Positions 24,001 to 31,924 of a stretch of DNA of 64,000 nucleotides are shown one piece after another. The stretch lies in the NCBI GenBank assembly GCA_035048485.1, contig CM068582.1:36971596-37035595 (forward strand), in the 5' to 3' direction. This stretch comes from Pteria penguin. Lineage: Eukaryota > Mollusca > Bivalvia > Pterioida > Pteriidae. The notes under the pieces are model-generated. The model saw only the letters and a program-made list of their open reading frames with translations, was not told the origin of the DNA and searched no databases. Both the position numbers and the translations under genes were made by a program. How positions within the stretch are numbered: the first letter of the stretch is position 1; every line of letters begins with the position of its first letter.

Positions 24001-27000
24001 TTAGATATCGTAGATGTGAAAGCTAGGTCCATGAGGGACAATCTGTTGTTTTCTGGGATCGCGGAAGCACCGGGTGAAACGCCTGACGTCACGGAAAACA
24101 TTTTGCGACAATTCCTTACAGAGAAATTTCATATGGCATCTGAGTTAGTGAGTAGTATTAAGTTTGATCGGGTGCACCGCTTGAATGGGCCTTCCTCGCC
24201 GAGAGCTATCATTGCCAAGTTCGGAGATTACAAGCAGCGGCAGGACGTCAGGTTCCGATCCAGGGAGTTGCGTGGTACCAGGTACTATATAAATGAGCAT
24301 TTCCCAGCTGAAATCAATGAACAACGTCGGGAGCTGATCCAGGTCATGAAGGAGGAGCGCAGGAAGGGGAATACCACAAGACTCGTGTATAATAAACTTT
24401 ATATTAACAATGTGCTGTATTCACCACGTCATAGAGCAGCCTCTACTCAGCCGCGGACACAGGATAGGGCGTAGGATAGCGTGGAGGACGATCAAGCAAC
24501 CGCTCATATTCGTGTGGCATCGTGGAATGTAAATCGCGGAATAGTTCACAAACTTAAAGATCCTGAATTCTGTAACACTTTAGTCAATTTTGATATAATT
24601 TTTCTTTCAGAATGTTGGCAAACCAAAGACAACTTGGATCTTAATATAACACTGTCAGATTTCTCATATTTATCATTCCCTCGTCAAAAAGGTAAAGGAG
24701 GTGGTCTCATTATTCTATATAGGCACTGTTTAGTTGCCTCTGTAAAATTCGTAAAATGCGTCGGCGACAGTATTCTTTGGTTTCAAATCCGAAACAACTA
24801 TGGTCGAGATATTTTCATATGTTTTTCTTATATTCCACACGAACATAATGTCTTCTATGATGTTTATAATATTGATTTGTATGACTGCCTCTTGAGTGAC
24901 GCAGCCGAATTTAAAGACAAAGGTGATGTTATTATTACAGGCGATCTGAATAGCCGTATTGGGTTGGGTAAGGACTATATTGAACTTGATACGTTATCCT
25001 GTCAATTAGTTGATCATCTCTCATCTATTTTCTCATATGTTAAAGATGCGGGTTTAGGGGTTAGACATTCTGAAGATACTGTCACTAATACTTTTGGTAG
25101 AAAACTTCTCGACTTCTGCATAACATCCGGCATGAGAGTGTGTAATGGTAGAATTGAAGGTGATAGGACCGGAAAGGCTACGTTCTTTAACCATCTTGGG
25201 TCAAGCGTCATTGATTATGTATTGACCCATAAAGACAACTTAAATTTAATTCAGGAAATGCATGTAAATAATTTCAACGAATGGTCTGATCACGCACTTG
25301 TAGATTTTACATTGTATATAGAACGCGTGTCTATGGTTCGAACCGGTGAGGAAAGCAAGGGTGATAACTCCTTAAATGTGTGTAAGTGGAATGGTGATGA
25401 ATTGGATCGTATGAGAGGGGATTTGAATGATAGGGTGCCTGATTTACAACGTATTATTGATGATTTGCAATCTTCAAACTTAGTAATAGACCAAGGTGTA
25501 AATAAATTTGTTGATGTTTTGAATGATGTTTTTAGTAAGTTTTGTGTGAAATCATCCAGGTCGCATAAATATTTTAAAACACAAGATAAACCATGGTTCG
25601 ATGACAGGTGTAAATCTTTGTATTATGATTACAGAGGCGCATTACGTATTTTTAGTTCAAACAGGTCAGATTTTAATCGTAATAACCTCGTCGTATGTAA
25701 ACGGAGTTACAAACGTTACTGCAATAAGATCAAGAAGCAGTACTTACGACACGAGGGTAATAGACTGAGCTATATACGAAAGCATAACCCAAAACAGTTT
25801 TTTAGAATCTTCAGGAAAAATCAAAGCGTACATAGCACACTATCTGTCAAAGATTTTTATATGCATTTTAAAGAAATTTGTAATGTTGATCATGATAACA
25901 ATGTTGTCAATGAGGAACATGACGTATCCATTTTTGATGAATTGAATGTACCTATATGTGAAAACGAAATAGCATGTGTTTTAAAACATTTAAAGGCTGG
26001 TAAAGCTACTGGGACTGACCTTCTCCTGAACGAATACTTTATTAAATTTAGCAATATCTTATCTCCAATGCTTTGTAAAATGTTCAACTGCATATTTGAT
26101 GCTGGTATTTTCCCACCTAGCTGGTCAGAAGGAATAATCCTTCCACTTCATAAAAAAGGTGACCCAAATAATACAAAAAATTATAGAGGTATTACTCTCA
26201 TTAGTAATCTGGCAAAAATATTTACGTCTGTCTTAAATAATAGATTGTTGAAGTGGTCTTCTGTAAATGATGTAATCACAGACGCTCAGTTTGGTTTTAA
26301 ACCAGGATTCGGTACTACTGATGCAATATTCGCTCTACAATCTTTAATTTCAATGTTCTTAAATTCTAAAAAAAAGTTGTATTGTTGTTTTGTGGATTAT
26401 CGAAAAGCTTTTGACTCTGTAAATAGATGGAAACTATTTTATAAACTTGCCAGAAGTGGTGTTACTGGGAAGCTACTTACTACCATAAAACAGCTCTATG
26501 CTGGTGTAAAATCTTGTGTTCGTTATAATGGTAACCTATCTGAAACATTTTCTTGTACTAACGGTTTGATGCAAGGCGAGGCTTTGTCGCCATTTTTATT
26601 TTCTTTATACATAAACGATTTAGAAATGTGTTTATTGCGTAATTCATGTGAGCCAGTTTGTCTGCGTGATATTGCATTGTTTTTACTAATGTATGCAGAC
26701 GACACTGTTTTGTTATCTGAAAGTCGTGATGGTCTACAAAACACTCTCAATCAACTCAATGTTTACTGTAACGAATGGGATATATCTGTAAATGCTGATA
26801 AAACCAAAATTATTGTTTTTAGAAACAGTGGAAAGTTATGCAACGGCGATAACTGGTTTTTTAATGGTTCAAAAATAGGAGTTGTCTCCTCTTTTAACTA
26901 TTTAGGCGTTACACTGAATTACAATGGTAAATTTAATATAACGCAAAGTATACTTGCCTCACAAGGCAAAAAATGTATGTTTGGTATTTTAAAAACATGT

Positions 27001-30000
27001 AACGATAATTATTTAAATATTGAATCAAAGCTCAAAGTATTTGATACGTATGTTTCTTGTGTTTTAAACTATGGTTGTGAAATATGGGGTTATCATCATG
27101 GTAAAGATATTGAAAAAGTGCATATGTATTTTTGTAAAAGAATTTTGAAAGTGAAACGCAACACCCCAAATTTTATGGTGTATTCTGAACTCGGTAGACT
27201 CCCCTTAAAGGTTATACGAACCGTTAAAGTAGTTAAGTATTGGCTTAAGCTTTTAAAAACCGAAAATTGTATTTTGCGTTCACTTTTAGATGATATGCTT
27301 ATACATTTACATGAAAACTGCTGGTTAGCTAATATTAAGAACATATTATGTACGGTTGGCTTTAGCGATGTATGGTATAATCAAGGGGTTCCAAATGAGA
27401 ATGTGTTCTTGTATATTTTTAAACAGCGACTTACAGATATATTTCTGCAAGAGAGAGACGCATTTTTTGAAACCTCGTCTAAATGTTACATGTACAGATA
27501 CCTTATTGACTCCTTTTCGCTTCAATATTATCTTCGGAAATCTTTACCTGATAATTTGGTTGTCTTTTTGTCTAAATTTAGATTATCTTCCCATACACTT
27601 TGTATTGAACAGGGTAGATACACTAGAATGGAAAGAAACAATCGTGTTTGTCCCTTTTGCTTCGACATAGTTGAAGACGAGTACCATTTTGTTCTCGTTT
27701 GCCCCACTTACTCGGATATAAGAAGGTCCTTTATTAAACAATATTATTGGATTCGTCCATCAATGTCTAAACTTGTGCAATTATTTGCTATTGAAAACAG
27801 GAAACAATTATGTAACCTTGCTAAATTTCTGAAACATGCTTCTGAAATGAGGGCTCTGAGAATGTAATATGGCGTACATATGTTATCATTCATACGCATT
27901 TCAATACTTAATATTTACTGTCTGCAATGTACCATACAATTGTATAATTTGTTTTGCTTATTTACTTACACTATGTACTGTACAGTCTGTCCTATATATG
28001 TAGTTATTTATATACTATCATTGTCTGTCCTCCTCAATATCATTTAAATTAATATACTTTAATTACATAACTTGTTTGTGTGCCTGAATGTTCACTTTGT
28101 ATCATTAATTTTGATGTATTTTTCTATGTATGCATATAAACCATATGGTTCTTTTGCTAATAAACTATACTATACTATATTAATAGGGAATTTGTTGAGT
28201 ACATAAAGCCATATAAATTGTGTATTGTTTCTTTGCATTTAAAAGATAATAATGTGAAACATATGATAATGTTGCAACTAAAGAATGTAATGACAAGATT
28301 CGTACTTCCAACATTTACCCTGGTGTCCGAAATTGTGCTCAGAAATTGGGCTTTCCAGAATTTATGAAGTATTGTTTTGATTTTCACAAAGAATCATATT
28401 AAAATCGTAGAAGATAACATTGGCAAGATATTAAGTAGCAAGGTATCAGAACTGAAACAATATAAAATCTAAAACATTTATAAAAAATTATAGTATAAGA
28501 TCATAAATAGAATAATTGTTAATAAAACGTTATTTTCGTCCTAAATGATTGGAGGTAAAAATAAAATGTCATACTGACTTCTTGATTTTTCATGTCTGTT
28601 CAATGATATAGTTTATTCCGTTTTAGGGTCTTCAGATTTATCGCCACATGAATGGTACAACTATATCCTCGTATCTATACAGGTAAGATGGAAAAATTAT
28701 ATCCTCGTATCTCTACAGATAAGACCTAAAACTATATCCTAGTATCTCTACAGGTAAGATGGAAAAATTATATCCTCGTATCTCTACAGGTAAGACCTAA
28801 AACTATATCCTCGTATCTCTACAGGTAAGATGAAAAATTGTATCCTCCTATAAATACAGATAGGACGTAAAACTATATCCTCGTTTCTCTACAGGTAAGA
28901 TGGAAAAATTATATCCTCGTATCTCTACAGGTAAGACCTAAAACTATATCCTCGTATCTCTACAGGTAAGATGGAAAAATTATATCCTCGTATCTCTACA
29001 GGTAAGATGAAAAATTATATCCTCCTATAAATACAGATAGGACGTAAAACTATATCTTCGTATCTATACAGGAAAGGCATAAAAGTATATCCTTGTATCT
29101 ATACAGGTAAGGCGTAAAACTGTATCCTTGTATCTATACAGGTAAGGCGTAAAACTGTATCCTCGTATCTATACAGGTAAGGCGAGAAATGTATCCTCGT
29201 ATCTATACAGGTAAGGCGTAAAACTATATCCTCGTATCTATACAGGTAAGGGTAAAACTACATCCTCGTATCTATACAGGTAAAGGTAAAACTACATCCT
29301 CGTATCTATACAGGTAAGGGTAAAACTACATCCTCATATCTATACAGGTAAAGGTAAAACTACATCCTCGTATCTATACAGGTAAGGGTAAAACTATATC
29401 CTCGTATCTATACAGGTAAAGCGTGGAACTATATCCTCGTTTCTATACAGGTAAGGGTAAAACTACATCCTCGTATCTATACAGGTAAGGGTAAAACTAT
29501 ATCCTCGTTTCTATACAGGTAAGGCATAAAAGTATATCCTCGTATCAATACAGGTAAGGGTAAAACTGTATCCTCGTATCTATACAGGTAAGGCATAAAA
29601 GTATATCCTCGTATCTATACAGGTAAGGGTAAAACTGTATCCTCGTATCTATACAGGTAAGGCATAAAAGTATATCCTCATATCTATACAGGTAAGGGTA
29701 AAACTGTATCCTCGTATCTATACAGGTAAGGCATAAAAGTATATCCTCGTATCTATACAGGTAAGGGTAAAACTGTATCCTCGTATCTATACAGGTAAGG
29801 CATAAAACTGTATCCTCGTATCTATACAGGTAAGGCGTACAACTGTATCCTCGTATCTATACAGGTAAGGGTAAAACTACATCCTCGTATCGATACAGGT
29901 AACGGTAAAACTATATCCTCGTATCTATACAGGTAAGACGTAAAACTGTATCCTCGTATCTATACAGGTAACGGTAAAACTACATCCTCGTATCTATACA

Positions 30001-31600
30001 GGTAACGGTAAAACTACATCCTCGTATCGATACAGGTAAGGCGTAGAACTATATCCTTGTATCTATACAGGTAAGGCATTCAACTATATTCTTTGTCCTA
30101 TATTCTTTGATTTCTCAGTTTTTCACCGCATACGATATCCTATACCTCCTGTCTTTTTTTTCGTATATTTATTGTTCACATTTTGGTGATTTCTTCATAA
30201 GTTGGATTGTTTTTACTGACAGAATATCAAAACAAAGAGGTTACATTTTGTTCTCAAAATATATTTCACTCTCCGTCAGAGACTTTAATAGAATAGCCAA
30301 ATTATGCCGTATACTTTGAATACTGTTCTCTTTTTATCAAACAGATAATATTTCTTTGCACGGTGACGGACTTTCCGGATTTAACCAATCATGGTCAGAA
30401 TTACAAATATTCTCATCTACATGTATAATAACTGTTTCGTGTGGTACAAGTGTTTTATATCTGAATTTTCTGTATTTATTTTTACACGAGTTTATTTTTA
30501 TATTTACATGTAGATGTTGCTGAGTTTTATGTACTTTGCCTCCATTATGGGTCACTGTCTTCCCGCTCTAAATGACGATAGCCGAGACCGGCGACGCGAG
30601 GCATTGAATAGAGTGTCCATTCGCCAATCCATCAGAAGAAATAGCTCTTTCGCGAGTAGGCCCAATTCTAGAGGGGCGACTTCACAACTCAGCAGGCCGA
30701 GTTCGAGAGGAGCCAACTCACAGATTAGCAGACCAAACTCAAGAGGGGCTAACATACAAAGTATGTATATACCTTTACTCCGTTTATTTCATATGAATAA
30801 TGATGACATTGTAAATAATGACACCATTATCTTAAACAATTTCAACGTCTATCTCTTTTAATGATGTACGCCTACATGTGATCCACACAATTATTTGGCC
30901 ATCAATGAGTAATGTGTATAGCTATATGATTTGATATTGGATAACAAACACGTCCGATCCCTCAAGTTTCTGATCGATCAAGTCTGGCACAAGACTAAAT
31001 TAATCAGTATGGTATTATGTAGACAAAACACTTCAATTCCAAGTTGACTTTGTTGACGTTCATCACTCGGAAATGTTTGAAATCTGAACTCGAGGATTCG
31101 AATGTTGGGCCACGTGACCCCAAAGCTTGATATTGCCTCAATCAGTTATTACCTGTCGCTTTGTACTTTGTGCTCTTTGTCCTAGAGGTAACAGTTTTGA
31201 AGATTCCAGTTTCTTAAATTCGTTCTTAAGGAAACGGATGAAATGTAATACATTTGTAAAACGCTTGTACATATGTTTGTATAAAAACCTTAACAGTTAT
31301 GCTGAAACTAGTAAAGTACATAAATGGTAAGTCGTTTATTCAATTCAGTTCAGCGTAAACTATTTACCGATATGTTGTCAACTGTCAAGATATCAGTTGA
31401 CAGTCACAAGTTGGTACTCTGACGGACGTGTAGTAGAACTTTTATGTCAGATAATATTTCAGTAGATTATCCTCTCATTTTCCTTCCTATAGTTGGGGTG
31501 ATACTGTCATCTATATTTACATCAGAACTTCTACTTTCTATCTATAGATATCATGGCTATGATTATGTTTATTACAGATTATGGAAGCACTAGTACGTAG
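18082..31600 (+). CDS. Potassium-channel-like pore-loop membrane protein, 3' eight exons (272 aa visible)
   Basis: Exons: 18082-18207, 19922-19982, 21641-21759, 23128-23236, 28627-28682, 30345-30422, 30514-30760, 31578-31600. All have AG/GT borders, the phases agree throughout, and they sum to 819 nt ending in TAG. Visible-residue numbering: a Cys cluster (C11, C16, C18, C20, C22); a first membrane segment at about 34-62; a second at 76-96 ending in TRRLK; then a pore-loop-like stretch. FFSVSTATLCGSSDLSP (129-145) aligns without gaps to the potassium-channel signature, with L-C-G-S-S in place of T-V-G-Y-G. An inner-helix-like segment at 149-167 and a further hydrophobic segment at 184-202 follow. 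The tail is Arg/Ser rich with three 12-residue repeats (SRPNSRGATSQL type, 231-265). The 5' exons are not identified. The exon at 30345 ends in a 91-bp intron and is the least certain; the last exon could start at 31551 in the same frame. Family assignment is by eye; it might be another multi-pass protein. Confidence 0.55.
18818..19783. repeat. 60-61 bp minisatellite, each unit with a CACGTG palindrome
   Basis: About 16 units share TATACATTCCTCGTGGTGGT, then GTATATCACGTGATATTTCAG-like sequence, then GTGACATGATAA. Nearly every unit keeps ATCACGTGAT intact; one has CAGGTG. The array lies in the first visible intron of the channel-like gene. Confidence 0.95.
19948..20735 (+). repeat. 39-bp minisatellite made of an exon 3' end plus its 5' splice site
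   Basis: The exon at 19922-19982 ends ATCATAAGCTCAG and is followed by GTAAGTAC. The array repeats this junction about 20 times: CTCATCCTTATCATCATAAG, CTCAG, GTAAGTACAAAAAC. Most units keep a consensus CAG/GTAAGT donor. The unit is 39 bp and the reading frame of the exon stays open through the first 13 or so units, to a TGA at 20486-20488, encoding a 13-residue repeat (GKYKNLILIIISS). Later units carry GGCTGAG and are out of use for coding. Confidence 0.9.
21420..21525. repeat. Tetranucleotide microsatellite (AATG)n / (GGAT)n / (AGAC)n
   Basis: Contiguous tetramers AATG, GGAT, GGAC and AGAT. Located in the intron 5' of the exon at 21641. Confidence 0.93.
21990..22380. repeat. Dispersed repeat, two tandem-like copies (about 170 bp)
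   Basis: The stretch TGTGAAATATGAAGTCTCTA followed by TCCCTCACGGTT occurs twice about 160 bp apart, each copy ending in a CAGACAGACATAC run. It has no coding capacity and looks like fragments of a common dispersed non-autonomous element. Confidence 0.6.
22590..22805 (-). mobile_element. Degenerate SINE copy
   Basis: On the minus strand it shows the family's body (CACACCGGTGTCATGTC), CCGAGGTCCCGTATCA, and the conserved tail with GATGCATAAGGCAGATG. The head and middle are diverged, with G-rich insertions. Confidence 0.65.
23488..24474 (+). CDS. LINE ORF1 protein (328 aa), L1-ORF1-like RNA-binding type
   Basis: ATG start at 23488. The first 75 residues are Ser/Thr/Lys rich and probably disordered. 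Residues about 85-175 have heptad-like Leu/Val spacing typical of a coiled coil. The rest resembles the RRM-like plus C-terminal domains of L1-type ORF1 proteins: RDNLLFSGIAE, then FDRVHRLNG, AIIAKFGDYKQR, and YYINEHFPAEINEQRREL. In known elements this protein binds element RNA and forms the RNP with ORF2. It ends at TAG 24472-24474, and ORF2 follows in the same frame. Confidence 0.8.
   Translation: MGKTSKKRKGTPSTDESANESMSVSRLLNDTHSILYGKTPEPGSNNTSTPKVDSIPISGSTESALQDAPAWARDLTLKFNALYVFFDVKLCEVTKKLERLEVLENKVGSLDIKISKFEKDVKRVQSEVADSVKQTKDIVEAVCDKTDNLEFELKNMADRICNLEEQNRVLKLDIVDVKARSMRDNLLFSGIAEAPGETPDVTENILRQFLTEKFHMASELVSSIKFDRVHRLNGPSSPRAIIAKFGDYKQRQDVRFRSRELRGTRYYINEHFPAEINEQRRELIQVMKEERRKGNTTRLVYNKLYINNVLYSPRHRAASTQPRTQDRA
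24475..27867 (+). CDS. LINE ORF2: apurinic-type endonuclease and reverse transcriptase
   Basis: Open from the codon after the ORF1 stop to a TAA at 27865-27867. Residue numbers are counted from the GTG at 24481 (1128 residues). Endonuclease (EEP) motifs: VASWNVNRG at about 12, LSECW at about 43, GDLNSRIG at about 154, SDHALVDF at about 269. Reverse transcriptase blocks: LPLHKKGDPNNTKNYRGI, DYRKAFDSV at about 638, GLMQGEALSPFLFSLYINDL, and YADD at about 738. A C-terminal CPFC...HFVLVC zinc-binding motif lies at about 1056-1073. All catalytic residues visible by eye are present. There is no ATG upstream of the endonuclease core, so translation must come from readthrough of the single TAG, reinitiation at a non-AUG codon, or a once fused frame. 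Confidence 0.9.
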   Translation, partial: DSVEDDQATAHIRVASWNVNRGIVHKLKDPEFCNTLVNFDIIFLSECWQTKDNLDLNITLSDFSYLSFPRQKGKGGGLIILYRHCLVASVKFVKCVGDSILWFQIRNNYGRDIFICFSYIPHEHNVFYDVYNIDLYDCLLSDAAEFKDKGDVIITGDLNSRIGLGKDYIELDTLSCQLVDHLSSIFSYVKDAGLGVRHSEDTVTNTFGRKLLDFCITSGMRVCNGRIEGDRTGKATFFNHLGSSVIDYVLTHKDNLNLIQEMHVNNFNEWSDHALVDFTLYIERVSMVRTGEESKGDNSLNVCKWNGDELDRMRGDLNDRVPDLQRIIDDLQSSNLVIDQGVNKFVDVLNDVFSKFCVKSSRSHKYFKTQDKPWFDDRCKSLYYDYRGALRIFSSNRSDFNRNNLVVCKRSYKRYCNKIKKQYLRHEGNRLSYIRKHNPKQFFRIFRKNQSVHSTLSVKDFYMHFKEICNVDHDNNVVNEEHDVSIFDELNVPICENEIACVLKHLKAGKATGTDLLLNEYFIKFSNILSPMLCKMFNCIFDAGIFPPSWSEGIILPLHKKGDPNNTKNYRGITLISNLAKIFTSVLNNRLLKWSSVNDVITDAQFGFKPGFGTTDAIFALQSLISMFLNSKKKLYCCFVDYRKAFDSVNRWKLFYKLARSGVTGKLLTTIKQLYAGVKSCVRYNGNLSETFSCTNGLMQGEALSPFLFSLYINDLEMCLLRNSCEPVCLRDIALFLLMYADDTVLLSESRDGLQNTLNQLNVYCNEWDISVNADKTKIIVFRNSGKLCNGDNWFFNGSKIGVVSSFNYLGVTLNYNGKFNITQSILASQGKKCMFGILKTCNDNYLNIESKLKVFDTYVSCVLNYGCEIWGYHHGKDIEKVHMYFCKRILKVKRNTPNFMVYSELGRLPLKVIRTVKVVKYWLKLLKTENCILRSLLDDMLIHLHENCWLANIKNILCTVGFSDVWYNQGVPNENVFLYIFKQRLTDIFLQERDAFFETSSKCYMYRYLIDSFSLQYYLRKSLPDNLVVFLSKFRLSSHTLCIEQGRYTRMERNNRVCPFCFDIVEDEYHFVLVCPTYSDIRRSFIKQYYWIRPSMSKLVQLFAIENRKQLCNLAKFLKHASEMRALRM
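28655..30080 (+). repeat. 33-36 bp minisatellite made of an exon 3' end plus its 5' splice site
   Basis: The exon at 28627-28682 ends CTATATCCTCGTATCTATACAG and is followed by GTAAG. The array repeats this junction about 40 times as TATATCCTCG, TATCTATACAG, GTAAGG, with short variable spacers. Nearly every unit keeps CAG/GTAAG. Unit lengths vary between about 33 and 36 bp and reading through meets a stop in the second unit, so unlike the 39-bp array it cannot extend the frame. Confidence 0.93.
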
Positions 31601-31672
31601 CCATCAGCATCATTATCATCAGCGCGTTGGACTTGTGGAATATCACATAGCTTGTTTCTAAAACGTTTTTAC

Positions 31673-31678
31673 AATAAA
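31673..31678 (+). terminator. Candidate polyadenylation signal of the channel-like gene
   Basis: AATAAA lies 73 bases after the TAG at 31598-31600, on the same strand. The position is as expected for the 3' end of this gene. Confidence 0.5.
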
Positions 31679-31924
31679 ACAGAAAAAATCTTACTGTTTT
31701 GGTATGTAAATGAAACATTATACCACGCTCTCTTCAGATAAAAGAAAAATGATCAGACTTCACAGGAATAAATCCGCGAATCACAATCAGCACAAAACAA
31801 AATCAGTAAAACCCGTAAACAGGTGTAATACATCATACTCAAGTCCAAGCAATGGTTTTATACATAATTAATACACCGGTGTTGAATGGTAATGTATAAT
31901 ACAAGGTAGTACTATGCCGGTATA

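Larger units (their letters stand above)
23277..28183 (+). mobile_element. Near-complete APE-type non-LTR retrotransposon (LINE)
   Basis: It carries two long frames (ORF1 23488-24474, ORF2 to 27867), a 3' UTR of about 300 bp, and a 3' end in AATAAACTATACTATACTAT, a short-repeat tail. ATTAATA occurs at 23270-23276 and at 28179-28185 and could be a target duplication, but it is short and AT-rich, so the 5' end is uncertain. The element is inserted in sense orientation in an intron of the channel-like gene. The intact frames suggest a recent insertion. Confidence 0.85.

Noticed and set aside
30107..30319. Hydrophobic frame after a TTTCTCAG acceptor as an extra channel exon
   Set aside because: Using it would force the following exons into frames that hit an early stop, whereas 28682 to 30345 is in phase without it. 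An alternative exon cannot be fully excluded.
28627..30422. Insect-type gustatory receptor C-terminal motif (T-Y-five hydrophobics-Q-F) in YNYILVSIQ
   Set aside because: The resemblance is weak (N for T, I for F), coding continues well beyond it, and the preceding pore-loop-like signature fits a channel better.
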